In this document: piece by piece, positions 22,172 through 32,515 of the stretch
Position numbering within the stretch: the first letter of the stretch is position 1
Layout of the letters: every line of letters begins with the position of its first letter
NCBI GenBank assembly: GCA_037318855.1
Contig: CP134874.1
Coordinates: forward strand, 496,598-560,597
DNA: 64,000 nt
Direction: 5' to 3'
DNA from: Candidatus Sedimenticola sp. (ex Thyasira tokunagai)
GTDB lineage: Bacteria; Pseudomonadota; Gammaproteobacteria; Chromatiales; Chromatiaceae
Translations under genes and position numbers: made by a program
Notes under the pieces: generated by a model
Told to the model about the DNA's origin: nothing
The model's database searches: none
The model's input: the letters and a program-made list of their open reading frames with translations, nothing else

Positions 22172-22252
22172 CTGTTACTCCCGTTGAATTCGAGGGAAGC
22201 AGAATAGAACGGGGGCGCTGAGTAAAGTAGATGCTGTTTATTGATCGCTTAC

Positions 22253-22260
22253 CAATGATA
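22253..22260. repeat. 8-bp target site duplication, right copy
   Basis: CAATGATA directly outside the right end of the IS66 element, matching 19896-19903. The match shows that both ends came from one insertion event with no later rearrangement. Confidence 0.93.
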
Positions 22261-22279
22261 GGTAGTAGTTTACCTTACT

Positions 22280-23740
22280 TCAGCGACCGCTTTTCTCAAT
22301 CAGTGAGTGCATTAACGGCACTAATCCGGCTGATACCTCACTCCAGTCGAAGCTCCAACGCCAGTTCTCTTCATTTACGACACCAGGCGTGTTCATCCTT
22401 GCATCACTATCCAGTCCCAAGAGATCCTGCATCGGGATCACAGCTAACCGGCTTGAAGTGTTAAGCGCGCAGGTAATCATATGCCATGGCTGATTCATTC
22501 CCCCCTCTCCACCAGCACAATTCACCCGTGCCTTCTCATCAGGAGTGAGGCCACTGTACCAGCCAAGTGTTGTGTCGTTATCGTGGGTGCCGGTATAGAC
22601 CACAGAGTTAGCAACAAGGTTTTCAGGGAGGTAAGGGTTGTCGGGCATGCCATCAAAGGCAAACTGCAGCACCTTGGTGCCCGGTAGATTAAAATGATCC
22701 CTGAGCGCAGTTACTTCGGGAGTGATTATTCCAAGATCCTCTACAACGATAGGTAGTTTTTTAAATGTCTTTAGCAGCGTATCAAACAACTCATGGCCAG
22801 GTGCTTTTTCCCAGTGGCCGTCGATTGCGGTCTCGCTTTCGGAAGGAATGCTCCAGTAGGACTCGAAGCCACGAAAATGATCGATTCTCAAAAGGTCAAA
22901 CCACTCCAGTTGGCTTCTTGTCCGCTCAATCCACCAGGTGAAACCATCGGAGCTGATCTTATTCCAATCATAGAGTGGGTTACCCCAGCGTTGCCCTGTA
23001 TCTGAAAAATAGTCAGGGGGTACACCGGCCACAACTTCCGCCCTGCCGTCGGCGCTGAGCTGAAAATAGTCTCTTTGAGACCAGACGTCAGCACTATTTT
23101 CTGCAACAAAAATAGGTGTATCGCCGAACATCAGAATCCCTCTGCTGTTGGCGTAATCACGCAGAGAGTGCCACTGATTGAAGATGACGTACTGGGCGAA
23201 GCGGTGAACTTCGGTCTCATCTTTTAATCGCAAGCGCGCTTGTTGAAGTGCTGAAGTATCCCGGTTGCGTAGAGGTGCAGGCCACTCCCACCAAGGAAGG
23301 TTGTCGTGGTGGGAACGAAGCGCAAGAAATAGGATGTAGTCATCCAGCCAATGTTCATGCTTGTGGCAAAAGAGGTCATATTTTGACCACTGCTCATCTC
23401 CTGCACTCTCTTTAAAACAACTCCAGGCGCGTCTGATGGACTCTTCCCGCTCTGGTTCCTTATCGGTAGGGAAAGGCTCAAGCCATCCTTCCGACACCAA
23501 TGTGTCGAGACTGATTAACGCTGTGTTCCCGGCGTGGACTGAAAGGCACTGATAGGGGGATAGACCGTGGGAAGGCTGCCCGAGGGGTAGGGTTTGCCAA
23601 CAACCGATACCGCAGTTTGCGAGAAAATCGACGAATCTGTACGCATCCCGGCCAAGGTCTCCATCGGGAAGAGAGGTAGGGTGTAGCAGTACGCCCGCCA
23701 GTCGACGGGGTAGAACTTCATACTCTTGGTGATCCGTCAT
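22280..23740 (-). CDS. malQ: 4-alpha-glucanotransferase (GH77)
   Basis: A 486-residue amylomaltase that transfers alpha-1,4-glucan segments between maltodextrins. Family marks: RRLAGVLLHPTSLP at the start, then the three catalytic regions RIDHFRGFESYW (nucleophile Asp), VVEDLGIITPEV (Glu) and TGTHDNDTTLGWY (Asp). Normal length. Its ATG overlaps the stop of the GH57 gene by 4 bases, so the two are coupled. It is the last gene of the pgi / glgC / GH57 / malQ set, which points to maltodextrin handling during glycogen turnover. Confidence 0.95.
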   Translation of the reverse strand: MTDHQEYEVLPRRLAGVLLHPTSLPDGDLGRDAYRFVDFLANCGIGCWQTLPLGQPSHGLSPYQCLSVHAGNTALISLDTLVSEGWLEPFPTDKEPEREESIRRAWSCFKESAGDEQWSKYDLFCHKHEHWLDDYILFLALRSHHDNLPWWEWPAPLRNRDTSALQQARLRLKDETEVHRFAQYVIFNQWHSLRDYANSRGILMFGDTPIFVAENSADVWSQRDYFQLSADGRAEVVAGVPPDYFSDTGQRWGNPLYDWNKISSDGFTWWIERTRSQLEWFDLLRIDHFRGFESYWSIPSESETAIDGHWEKAPGHELFDTLLKTFKKLPIVVEDLGIITPEVTALRDHFNLPGTKVLQFAFDGMPDNPYLPENLVANSVVYTGTHDNDTTLGWYSGLTPDEKARVNCAGGEGGMNQPWHMITCALNTSSRLAVIPMQDLLGLDSDARMNTPGVVNEENWRWSFDWSEVSAGLVPLMHSLIEKSGR

Positions 23741-25446
23741 CGACTAAAGTCCTGGCCGGTACGCATCACACCCCCTGTAGCAGGATCTCCGGAACCGTGA
23801 CTTATAACCTTTGTTACGCTCTCCGGTATCGGCCTGTCTAATCGTCGGTAGAGGTTGGTAAGATGACGGCGGTACATGCTATCGAAGTCGCTGACTGCAC
23901 CCTCCGGATTGTAATCTCCAAACCACCAAGCCCAGTCGGATGCCTCGCAGATAGCAAGTTCATGCTCCGCCTGATTTAGTGCCTCACCTGTGAGTCGCCC
24001 TGAAATCTTCTCTTCATCAAATGCCAGTTTTGCCTCACATAGCAGGTCCCATGCGCGATTCTTTCCCGGGTCCCCTATCCATGTTGAAAAAGTACCGTGG
24101 ACCCAACTGCCGGCGGTGACTTCCTTGAGTACTGGGCTCTGCCGTTTGGTTTTCAGATATTCACCATAGGTGGTGAGATTGATGCTGGGATGGATTGCCA
24201 GGTGCTTATAGAGGGCGCTGAGGAAGTAGTAACCGTTATAGGGGTAGGTCTCCCAGGCATTCTCCCCATCGAGGATGATAGAGACAATCCTGTCGGGATT
24301 ATCTTTTGATCTCGTGGCAATGGTATCAAGGTGTGATATCAGGTTTGCTACTGCATCATCGCCGTGCCAGCGTGCATACTCGAAACCGATTAGATCCGAA
24401 AGTCCGTCGTCTCGAAAAAAACTGTGTAGTTCTGTGTCACTGATGCGATAGGGGAGGTAGAGCCAATCCTTCTCATCAAGTGCTTTATCTTCTGGTCTGA
24501 GGCTGTTGTTGAGTACATTTTCACCACTGGCGGCCCACTTTATCCCATGCTCAGCCAGAAGCTCGAGTGTTGGAGTTGAGACCGCCCCCTCAGCAGGCCA
24601 GCAGCCGCTTGGCTTAAAGCCGAAGTGTCGTTCAAAACAGTCGATGCCTTTTTCAACCTGCCAATGTGAACGCTCCAGCCCGCCCGGGTAGTGATCGGCC
24701 TGGGGAAGAGTGATATCCGGCCATGCCTGACGGGCGGAGTTGAAGTCCAATAGCAGCGGCATGATCGGATGTGAATAGGGCGTGAAAGAGAGCTCTGCCT
24801 GGCCGCGTTCAGCCAGTTTGCGGTAACGCCCGATGAGGCCGCTGAGCAGCTCACTGATAACGGTAAACAGCAGGTTGCGGTCATCAAAGCTGTAGAGGCT
24901 GGACTTCTTTATCAGGTATTTGATACGGGGGTCTTTGTGCCTGACGGTTTCACCAATCCATACCAGGTGATACCAGACCAGCAGGTCGCTGAGAAACTGG
25001 TTTGAGAGGTAGATGCTGCGTCTCTCCAAATTTTCTACGTTGCCAATCAGTGAAACCAGTTGCTGGAACGCCTCGTACCTGGCGATTGCCCGCTCTTCGT
25101 TGGCTTTGAGGCAGGCCTTGATTAGAGTGGTGCGTTTGCCTGGATCAGTAGGGAATTCGCCGGTGACCAGGGCTGAGAGTATCGGATCTGTGACCGGTGT
25201 GCGGTCTTCAAGGTAGCGTTTGCTCTGACGGCTGTAGTCGTCGATCTGCTCAAGTAGTGTCGGAGAGAAATTAACTACACATTTGGCATCGGGACAGGCC
25301 TCCAGGTGTGCTGCCATGTCGACATAATCCTTGATCGCATGGAGGTAGGTCCAGGGTAACTTATACTGCCCATCCTGTTCGTCCTGATAGGGAGGCTGGT
25401 GCATATGCCAGCACAGAACCACATTGAGCTTACCCTCAGAGTGCAT
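23737..25446 (-). CDS. GH57 alpha-glucan hydrolase / amylase-like
   Basis: A 569-residue glycoside hydrolase of family 57. The first conserved region is LCWHMHQPPYQD; the nucleophile glutamate lies in SGCWPAEGAVS and the acid/base aspartate in SIILDGENAWE. GH57 members include alpha-amylases, 4-alpha-glucanotransferases and branching enzymes; the exact activity cannot be read from sequence alone, but an amylase-type enzyme acting on glycogen or maltodextrin fits the neighbours. It has no signal peptide, so it is cytoplasmic. It overlaps glgC by 11 bases and malQ by 4, with AGGA 8 bases before its start. Confidence 0.9.
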   Translation of the reverse strand: MHSEGKLNVVLCWHMHQPPYQDEQDGQYKLPWTYLHAIKDYVDMAAHLEACPDAKCVVNFSPTLLEQIDDYSRQSKRYLEDRTPVTDPILSALVTGEFPTDPGKRTTLIKACLKANEERAIARYEAFQQLVSLIGNVENLERRSIYLSNQFLSDLLVWYHLVWIGETVRHKDPRIKYLIKKSSLYSFDDRNLLFTVISELLSGLIGRYRKLAERGQAELSFTPYSHPIMPLLLDFNSARQAWPDITLPQADHYPGGLERSHWQVEKGIDCFERHFGFKPSGCWPAEGAVSTPTLELLAEHGIKWAASGENVLNNSLRPEDKALDEKDWLYLPYRISDTELHSFFRDDGLSDLIGFEYARWHGDDAVANLISHLDTIATRSKDNPDRIVSIILDGENAWETYPYNGYYFLSALYKHLAIHPSINLTTYGEYLKTKRQSPVLKEVTAGSWVHGTFSTWIGDPGKNRAWDLLCEAKLAFDEEKISGRLTGEALNQAEHELAICEASDWAWWFGDYNPEGAVSDFDSMYRRHLTNLYRRLDRPIPESVTKVISHGSGDPATGGVMRTGQDFSR

Positions 25447-26698
25447 AGTTCAGATCCTGTCCGAGCATACCCGGGCTGACCAGAACAACACCCTCCTCCG
25501 TGACGTGATAGTTGCGTGCATCCTCCTCGGGGTTTTCACCGATCACAGTGTGGTTGCTGATGACGCAGCCCTTGTCGATTACAGCCTTGGTAATACGGCA
25601 GTTTTCTCCAATCTCTACATCCGGCAGGATTACAGAGTCCTGGACGTTTGAGCGAGTACCGATATGAACGTTGGAGAAGAGGACTGAGTGACTCACATAG
25701 GCGCCCGAGATAATGCAGCCGCCTGAGACCATTGAGTCGACAGCCATGCCGCGACGATCGTCGTCATCAAAGACGAATTTGGCCGGGGGTTGCTGCGCCT
25801 GATAGGTCCAGATCGGCCAATCCTTATCGTATAGATTTAGCTCTGGCGTGACGCCAATCAGTTCGAGGTTGGCTTTCCAGTAGGCATCGACGGTACCCAC
25901 ATCCCGCCAGTAGATACGTTCGCCGGTAATCTGGTGTTTGAAGGGGAAACCCACCACCCGGTAGCGGTCAATGATATGGGGGATGATGTCGTGACCAAAG
26001 TCGTGGCTGGAATCCGGGTCTCCGGCATCCCTGATCAACTGGTCGTAGAGAAAATCGGTGTTAAATATGTAGATACCCATCGATGCCAGTGCCTTTTCAG
26101 GCTGGCCAACCATCGGTTCAGGGTTGGCTGGTTTCTCAACGAAAGCGGTTACCTGAGAGGTTTTGTCCACGCTCATAACGCCTAAAGATTTCGCCTCTTC
26201 CAGGGGAACTTCGATACAGCCTACTGTCATATCGGCATTGTTGTCGACATGATGTGCCAGCATGGTGCCGTAATCCATCTTGTAGATGTGGTCACCGGCG
26301 AGAATAAGGATGTACTTGGGACCGTGGCTGCGCAGGATATCCAGGTTCTGGAAGACAGCGTCCGCAGTCCCCGAGTACCAAGACTTGCCCAGGCGCTGAG
26401 AGGCGGGAAGAACCTCCACATACTCTCCAAACTGGCCGCGAAGGAATGACCAGCCGTTATTGAGGTGAAGCAACAGCGAGTGCGCCTTGTACTGGGTGAG
26501 TACGGCAATCCGCCTAATGCCTGAGTTAAGGCAGTTGGAGAGGGGGAAATCGATAATACGAAATTTACCGCCGAAAGGGACGGCAGGCTTGGTGCGCCAT
26601 GTCGTGAGTTGTTTTAGTCGAGATCCCTGCCCTCCCGCTAGAATCAGTGCCAGGGTACTGCGGGTTAACAGACTAATATTGCGTGGATTATCTTCCAT
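25436..26698 (-). CDS. glgC: Glucose-1-phosphate adenylyltransferase
   Basis: A 420-residue ADP-glucose pyrophosphorylase, the committed step of bacterial glycogen synthesis (glucose-1-phosphate plus ATP to ADP-glucose). The nucleotidyltransferase domain shows [37 protein letters not shown] and [12 protein letters not shown]; the left-handed beta-helix domain is in the last 120 residues (hexapeptide-type [20 protein letters not shown]). The activator-binding region near the N terminus is present. It follows pgi after 98 bases. Confidence 0.96.
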   Translation of the reverse strand: MEDNPRNISLLTRSTLALILAGGQGSRLKQLTTWRTKPAVPFGGKFRIIDFPLSNCLNSGIRRIAVLTQYKAHSLLLHLNNGWSFLRGQFGEYVEVLPASQRLGKSWYSGTADAVFQNLDILRSHGPKYILILAGDHIYKMDYGTMLAHHVDNNADMTVGCIEVPLEEAKSLGVMSVDKTSQVTAFVEKPANPEPMVGQPEKALASMGIYIFNTDFLYDQLIRDAGDPDSSHDFGHDIIPHIIDRYRVVGFPFKHQITGERIYWRDVGTVDAYWKANLELIGVTPELNLYDKDWPIWTYQAQQPPAKFVFDDDDRRGMAVDSMVSGGCIISGAYVSHSVLFSNVHIGTRSNVQDSVILPDVEIGENCRITKAVIDKGCVISNHTVIGENPEEDARNYHVTEEGVVLVSPGMLGQDLNYAL

Positions 26699-26796
26699 AG
26701 GTGGCTACTCTTTTTGCTGGCGGGTGAATATTCAGCCCGCAATATTTACTGCCTATCTCCGTAGAGACGACGAGACATATGGCTTGTCGATTGCCT

Positions 26797-28443
26797 TCAA
26801 TCGCTGCCATTAAGCTTTTTTGTATAGGCAATCAGGCCGCGGGTTGAGGCGTCATGCAGACCGCTTGCCGTATCTGGTGCAAGCTCCGGAAGTATCTTTC
26901 TGGCCAGCTGTTTTCCCAGCTCCACTCCCCACTGGTCAAAAGAGTTGATATTCCAGATGATGCCCTGGACAAACACCTTGTGTTCATAGAAGGCGATCAG
27001 CATGCCTAGGGTTTTTGGCGTCAACTTGCGGAACAGGAAGGTAGTGGTGGGGTGGTTGCCGTCAAACAGCTTGTGTGTCATCAACTTCTCCATCGCTTCC
27101 CGGTCGAGTCCTGCTGCCTCCAGTTCGGACCGCACCTCTGTTTCATTCTTCCCCCGCATAAGAGCTTCAGTCTGGGCAAAGAAGTTGGAGAGGAGTATGG
27201 CGTGGTGGTTTCCGACAGGATTGTGAGATTCCGCCGGTGCCAGGTAATCGGCAGTGACCAGAGGGGTTCCCTGGTGGAGCAGTTGAAAGAAAGCGTGCTG
27301 GCCGTTGGTACCGGGTTCACCCCACACCGCGCTACGGGTCTCGTAGTCCACACGTTCACCGTCACGGGTTATGCTTTTGCCGTTGCTCTCCATCTCCAGT
27401 TGCTGCAGGTAGGCTGGAAATCTGTGCAGATACTGGTCATAAGGAAGGATGGCGTGGCTTCTGGCACCGATAAAGTTGATATACCAGATGCCGATCATGC
27501 CGATGATTACCGGCATATTCTGCTCCAGCGGTGCTGTACGAAAGTGTTGGTCCATCAGGTGGGCGCCATCGAGCAGCTCTTCAAAACGCTCCATACCGAT
27601 GGTTAGGGCAATCGGCAGGCCGATGGCGCTCCATAGAGAGAAACGCCCCCCTACCCAGTCCCAAAATTCGAACATATTGCGGGTATCAATGCCAAATTCG
27701 CTTACCGCCTGGCGGTTGGTTGAGACCGCTACAAAGTGGCTGGCTATCGCCTGCTCATTAGGGGCTGATTGGAGAAACCACTCACGTGCCGTGTGGGCAT
27801 TGGTTAGCGTCTCCTGGGTGGTAAAGGTCTTGGAAGCGATGATAAATAGAGTTGTCTCCGGATCCAGTCGTTTCAGGGTTTCGGATATCTGTGTGCCGTC
27901 CACATTGGAGACAAAGTGCGTCTCTATCCCCATGTCGGCATAGGGTCTCAGCGCCTCGGTGACCATCACCGGTCCCAGGTCCGAGCCACCAATGCCGATA
28001 TTTACTACATCGGTAATGGTCTTTCCGCTGTAGCCGAGCCAGCTTCCACTGTGGATCTGGTCACAGAAACGCTGCATCTGCTCTAAAACCTGATTGACGG
28101 CGGGCATGACATCCTCACCATCGACCTCTATCGGCTGATTTGAACGGTTGCGCAGGGCAATATGGAGGACCGCCCGATCCTCAGTAGTATTGATATGTTG
28201 GCCGGTGAACATCTTCTCAATCCAGCCGGGGAGATCCTGTTCCCTCGCCAGTTCAAACAGCTGAGTCATCGTCGCGGCGTCGATGCGGTTTTTTGAGTAG
28301 TCGAGCAGAAGGTCTTCAAGGGTGAGTGAAAATCGTTCAAAGCGGGCGGGATCCTGGTCGAACAGGTCCCTCATGTGGGTGTTACTGATCTCTCTGTTCT
28401 GCTGTTGCAGCTTTACCCATGAGCGGGTCTCTGTCAGTCTCAT
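26797..28443 (-). CDS. pgi: Glucose-6-phosphate isomerase
   Basis: A 548-residue phosphoglucose isomerase, interconverting glucose-6-phosphate and fructose-6-phosphate. Signatures seen are [31 protein letters not shown] (sugar phosphate site) and [16 protein letters not shown]. Length matches the long bacterial form. First gene of the - strand glycogen unit; a TATAAT-like element lies at 28491-28496 upstream, though a convincing -35 was not found. It links glycogen metabolism to glycolysis or gluconeogenesis. Confidence 0.96.
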   Translation of the reverse strand: MRLTETRSWVKLQQQNREISNTHMRDLFDQDPARFERFSLTLEDLLLDYSKNRIDAATMTQLFELAREQDLPGWIEKMFTGQHINTTEDRAVLHIALRNRSNQPIEVDGEDVMPAVNQVLEQMQRFCDQIHSGSWLGYSGKTITDVVNIGIGGSDLGPVMVTEALRPYADMGIETHFVSNVDGTQISETLKRLDPETTLFIIASKTFTTQETLTNAHTAREWFLQSAPNEQAIASHFVAVSTNRQAVSEFGIDTRNMFEFWDWVGGRFSLWSAIGLPIALTIGMERFEELLDGAHLMDQHFRTAPLEQNMPVIIGMIGIWYINFIGARSHAILPYDQYLHRFPAYLQQLEMESNGKSITRDGERVDYETRSAVWGEPGTNGQHAFFQLLHQGTPLVTADYLAPAESHNPVGNHHAILLSNFFAQTEALMRGKNETEVRSELEAAGLDREAMEKLMTHKLFDGNHPTTTFLFRKLTPKTLGMLIAFYEHKVFVQGIIWNINSFDQWGVELGKQLARKILPELAPDTASGLHDASTRGLIAYTKKLNGSD

Positions 28444-28775
28444 GCTGGGATCTCTGGCAAATATCGGTTACTGTATTCATATTACACTATATTATAAAAG
28501 AGCAATATATCCCACAGTGATGGTGTGAGCATATCACTGTTCCATGTCAGGCGAATGGCTTGCTCTGAGGTTCACCCGGGACTAAAACAGGGCGTTTTTT
28601 ACTGTTTTCCTGGCACCTAACGCTTTTTGCCGGGTTCAATTGACTGTCACCCTGGTTTCTGCTGACATGTCGCACTGTTGCTGTGGTCCAGCCGGGTTAC
28701 AGTAAATCCGGCAGTGGATTGAAATGATATTCAACACACTCTCCTGGTAAAACAGGCCGATAGTTTGGGAAAAAA
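28444..28775. promoter_or_regulatory. Divergent intergenic region pgi / glgB
   Basis: A 332-base non-coding region between the two glycogen units, which are transcribed away from each other. On the - strand, TATAAT (28491-28496) can serve as the pgi -10. No clear glgB promoter pair, operator dyad or riboswitch was recognised. Shared control of both units is plausible from the geometry but not shown. Confidence 0.4.
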
Positions 28776-30956
28776 ATGGCGATAGCACTCAGCGAAGATC
28801 TAAGACGAATCATTGATGCCCGGCACCACGATCCTTTTGTGGTACTGGGGCGTCACGCCTTCGGTAAAAAGGAGCGGGTGACGCTGTTTCTGCCGGGGGT
28901 GATCAAAGCGGTGATTGAAGAGACCGGGGCGGAGCTGGAGCGGCTCGATGCTACTGACCTCTTTGTCTGGGAAGGTGCGGCAGGCGAACAGCCTGATCGC
29001 TATCGTGTAAGGGCAACCTATACCGATGGTGTGGAGCACATCGCCTACGATCCCTACTGTTTTCCGCAGGTATTGGAAGATTTTGATCTCCACCTCTTCG
29101 GTGAGGGCAGCCACTACCACGCCTACCGCTTTCTTGGTGCTCACCCTTGTACGGTCAACGATGTAGGCGGAGTACTTTTCGCCGTATGGGCGCCCAATGC
29201 TGAGCGGGTCAGCGTCACCGGTAACTTCAATCAGTGGGATGGCCGGCGCCACCCGATGAGAAGTCGAGGCGCCACGGGGGTGTGGGAGCTGTTTATTCCG
29301 GGCTTGAGTGGTGACGAGTTATATAAGTACGAGATACGTAACCGTATTACAGGTGCCCTGCTGCAGAAAAGTGATCCCTACGCCCAGCAGAGTGAAATGC
29401 GCCCCAAAACCGCCTCGCGGGTGAGACGCCAAAGTGACTACAGTTGGGATGATAAGGCCTGGCTACAGCGGCGGGAGCAGGGAGAGTGGCTGAAAAAACC
29501 ACTCTCCGTCTATGAGGTGCACCTCGGCTCATGGCATCGAGACGAGGATCGCGAAGGCGGTTTTATCGGCTATCGCGAGCTGGCTCACCAGTTGGTTGAG
29601 TATGTCTCCGAACTGGGTTTTACCCACATTGAGCTACTGCCGGTGATGGAGCATCCGTTGGATATCTCCTGGGGCTATCAGACCACCGGCTACTTCTCAC
29701 CCAGTAGCCGTTTTGGCTCAGCTGACGATTTTCGCTACTTTGTCGACTACTGTCACCGTCACGATATCGGCGTACTCCTTGACTGGGCGCCTGGTCATTT
29801 TCCCCGTGATGCGTTTGCGTTGGCTGAGTTTGATGGGGCTCATCTCTATGAGCATGCAGATCCACGTCGTGGTGCTCATCCTGACTGGGGAACGTTGATT
29901 TTCGACTACGGTCGCAATGAGGTAAAAAACTTTCTCCTCGCCAGTGCCGTCTACTGGCTGGAAGAGTTTCATATCGATGGCCTGCGGGTGGATGCCGTCG
30001 CCTCCATGCTCTATCTCGACTACTCACGGGAGCCCCACGATTGGATACCTAATATCCACGGCGGCAACGAGAATTTGGAAGCGGTCGCCTTTCTGCAGCA
30101 GCTCAACAGGGTGACCCACGGGGAGCACCCCGGTACCTTGATGATCGCTGAGGAGTCCACCGCCTGGCCCAGTGTCACCCGACCTTTGGAGATTGGGGGG
30201 CTCGGATTCAGTATGAAGTGGAATATGGGTTGGATGCACGACACCCTCAACTACATCAGTGAAGAGCCGGTCCACCGCAGCCACCATCACAACAGCCTCA
30301 CTTTCGGCATGCTCTACAACTATACGGAGAACTTCGTTTTGCCCTTCTCCCATGATGAGGTGGTTCACGGTAAGGGCTCGATGATCGGAAAGATGCCGGG
30401 GGATGAGTGGCAGCGCTTTGCCAACCTGCGTCTGCTCTACAGTTATATGTGGGCTTATCCGGGAAAGAAGCTGCTGTTTATGGGCTCAGAGTTTGCTCAG
30501 GAGAGAGAGTGGAATTGTGAGGAGTCGCTGCAATGGGAGCTGTTGGAGCAGCCCAAGTATCACGGGGTAAAGCGCCTGATGAGTGATCTCAACCGTCTCT
30601 ACCGTGAACAGCCGGCCCTTCATCGGCTGGACTTTTTCGCCGAAGGTTTTGACTGGGTCGACTGCAGTGATGCCTCACAGTCGGTAATCAGCTTTCTGCG
30701 CAAGAGTGAGGACCAAACCCTGCTGGTGGTGGTCAACTTCACCCCAGTGCCGCGCCAGGACTACCGTGTCGGTGTGTCTCAGGGAGGGACCTATCGGGAG
30801 CTGCTCAACAGTGATGCCGGGCTTTATGGTGGCAGTAATATGGGTAATGGCGGTGGGGTGATGGCGGAACCTGTTGAGTGGATGGGGCAGTCACACTCCC
30901 TGTCACTGACTCTGCCGCCCCTGTCGGTGCTTATTATGCAGCCACAAGAGGGGTGA
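28776..30956 (+). CDS. glgB: 1,4-alpha-glucan branching enzyme (GH13)
   Basis: A 726-residue enzyme that cuts alpha-1,4 chains and rejoins them as alpha-1,6 branches. It has the N-terminal modules of the long GlgB form (DPFVVLGRH..., then [20 protein letters not shown]), a GH13 barrel with nucleophile Asp near residue 406 ([12 protein letters not shown]), acid Glu in [10 protein letters not shown] and Asp in [13 protein letters not shown], and a C-terminal all-beta domain. Start is ATG 28776. glgA follows after 4 bases. Confidence 0.97.
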   Translation: MAIALSEDLRRIIDARHHDPFVVLGRHAFGKKERVTLFLPGVIKAVIEETGAELERLDATDLFVWEGAAGEQPDRYRVRATYTDGVEHIAYDPYCFPQVLEDFDLHLFGEGSHYHAYRFLGAHPCTVNDVGGVLFAVWAPNAERVSVTGNFNQWDGRRHPMRSRGATGVWELFIPGLSGDELYKYEIRNRITGALLQKSDPYAQQSEMRPKTASRVRRQSDYSWDDKAWLQRREQGEWLKKPLSVYEVHLGSWHRDEDREGGFIGYRELAHQLVEYVSELGFTHIELLPVMEHPLDISWGYQTTGYFSPSSRFGSADDFRYFVDYCHRHDIGVLLDWAPGHFPRDAFALAEFDGAHLYEHADPRRGAHPDWGTLIFDYGRNEVKNFLLASAVYWLEEFHIDGLRVDAVASMLYLDYSREPHDWIPNIHGGNENLEAVAFLQQLNRVTHGEHPGTLMIAEESTAWPSVTRPLEIGGLGFSMKWNMGWMHDTLNYISEEPVHRSHHHNSLTFGMLYNYTENFVLPFSHDEVVHGKGSMIGKMPGDEWQRFANLRLLYSYMWAYPGKKLLFMGSEFAQEREWNCEESLQWELLEQPKYHGVKRLMSDLNRLYREQPALHRLDFFAEGFDWVDCSDASQSVISFLRKSEDQTLLVVVNFTPVPRQDYRVGVSQGGTYRELLNSDAGLYGGSNMGNGGGVMAEPVEWMGQSHSLSLTLPPLSVLIMQPQEG

Positions 30957-30960
30957 CCCA

Positions 30961-32421
30961 GTGAGCGACAAGATCGACATCCTTTTTGTCACTTCCGAAG
31001 CCCACCCGCTGATCAAGACCGGGGGGTTGGCGGATGTCAGCGGCGCTCTGCCTGCGGCGCTCAATGAGCAGGGCCATGATGTACGACTGCTGATACCGGG
31101 CTACCCACAGGTACTGGCTGAACTTGAGCTGGACGATGCACTGAAGGGTGGCCTGCTCTACACTCCCGGCGGTGCGGTGCGGCTGCTTCAGGGAAGAATG
31201 CCGGGAAGCGGCGGGTTGGTCTATGTGATCGACAGCGAGCGGCTCTACCAACGGGATGGTGGTCCTTACCTGGATAACGAAGGCAGAGAGTGGAGGGATA
31301 ACGCACTGCGCTTTGCCACTCTCTCCTTTGTCGCGGCAAAATTGGCAAAACGGGTCACCCCTCTGGGCTGGCGACCCGATATACTCCACTGTAACGATTG
31401 GCAGAGCGGCCTCGCCCCCGCCTATCTCAACTACTCCTCAATCGCCCATGCTCGTACCCTTATGACAGTGCATAATCTCGCCTATCAAGGGGTGTTTGAT
31501 CTCGATCTGGTTGATCAGTTGTGGCTGCCGCCGGAAGCAAAGAGTATGCATGATGTTGAGTTTCATGATCAGCTCTGCTTTCTCAAGGCGGGCCTGCAGT
31601 TTGCCGACCAGATCAATACCGTTAGCCCCACCTATGCCCTGGAGATACAGACCCGCGCCTTCGGCTGCGGTCTTGAGGGGCTGTTGCAGCACCGCTCGGA
31701 GGATCTGCATGGGGTGCTTAACGGCATTGATAACGTGGACTGGGATCCTGCTATCGACCCCCATCTGAAGCACAACTACAGCATTGACAGCATGAGTGGA
31801 AAGGGGAAGAACAAGCGCGCCCTGCAACGGGAGTTGGGTTTGACTGAGGCGCCGAAGAGCATGTTGCTGGGGGTGATCAGCCGTCTGGCGGAGCAGAAAG
31901 GGCTGGATCTCTTTGCCGACACTGTTCCACAACTGATGGAAGAGGGTTTTCAAGTCTGCCTGCTGGGCTCCGGTGATGCAGCTCTTGAGAGTCGCTTCCT
32001 TGAGTATGCGGCGGTCTATCCAGGTCGTCTTGCGGTGCATATCGGCTATAACGAGGGGTTGGCTCATCGTATAGAAGCGGGTGCCGACGCCTTTGTTATG
32101 CCCTCCCGTTATGAGCCCTGCGGACTCAATCAGATGTATAGCATGGCCTATGGCACGCCACCGATAGTAAGGCGTACCGGTGGCCTGGCCGATTCGGTAG
32201 TCGATACCGGAGCAAAGGGAGAGAGTGTGCAGGAGGCCACCGGTTTTATCTTTGATCGGGCCGATGCAGGCTCACTACTCCATGCTATCCGTCGGGCAGG
32301 GCAGTTCTATGGCAGCCCTGACAAGTGGTCGCAGATTCAGCACAATGGCATGGCGCGTGATTGCAGCTGGGGCGCCAGTGCTGGCCACTATGTTGAGCTC
32401 TACCAGCAGCTTTTGCGGTAG
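30961..32421 (+). CDS. glgA: Glycogen synthase
   Basis: A 486-residue GT5 enzyme that elongates alpha-1,4-glucan from ADP-glucose. The ADP-glucose site KTGGLADV lies near residue 20 (HPLIKTGGLADVSGALP); the C-terminal GT-B domain has SRYEPCGLNQMYSMAYGTPP followed by RRTGGLADSV. It starts at GTG 30961, 4 bases after glgB. With glgC on the opposite strand it completes the synthesis set; no glgP or glgX is visible in the window. Confidence 0.97.
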   Translation: MSDKIDILFVTSEAHPLIKTGGLADVSGALPAALNEQGHDVRLLIPGYPQVLAELELDDALKGGLLYTPGGAVRLLQGRMPGSGGLVYVIDSERLYQRDGGPYLDNEGREWRDNALRFATLSFVAAKLAKRVTPLGWRPDILHCNDWQSGLAPAYLNYSSIAHARTLMTVHNLAYQGVFDLDLVDQLWLPPEAKSMHDVEFHDQLCFLKAGLQFADQINTVSPTYALEIQTRAFGCGLEGLLQHRSEDLHGVLNGIDNVDWDPAIDPHLKHNYSIDSMSGKGKNKRALQRELGLTEAPKSMLLGVISRLAEQKGLDLFADTVPQLMEEGFQVCLLGSGDAALESRFLEYAAVYPGRLAVHIGYNEGLAHRIEAGADAFVMPSRYEPCGLNQMYSMAYGTPPIVRRTGGLADSVVDTGAKGESVQEATGFIFDRADAGSLLHAIRRAGQFYGSPDKWSQIQHNGMARDCSWGASAGHYVELYQQLLR

Positions 32422-32515
32422 CGCAGGGCGAGGCGCAGTTGTGGTTTGCGCACAATACGTTTGCCGGGATTTTATCTGTCACGCTTTTTTCGCCCCGGGA
32501 TAGCCCTCTTTACCT

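Larger units (their letters stand above)
19904..22252 (-). mobile_element. Intact IS66-family insertion sequence (2349 bp)
   Basis: Ends are 17-bp perfect inverted repeats GTAAGCGATCAATAAAC (19904-19920, and its complement at 22236-22252). Both ends are bordered by the same 8-bp target duplication CAATGATA (19896-19903 and 22253-22260), the size known for IS66. Inside, three genes run on the - strand in the order tnpA, tnpB, tnpC. All three frames are intact and the termini are undamaged, so the copy looks recent and possibly active. It lies between the rplQ terminator and malQ. Confidence 0.97.
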
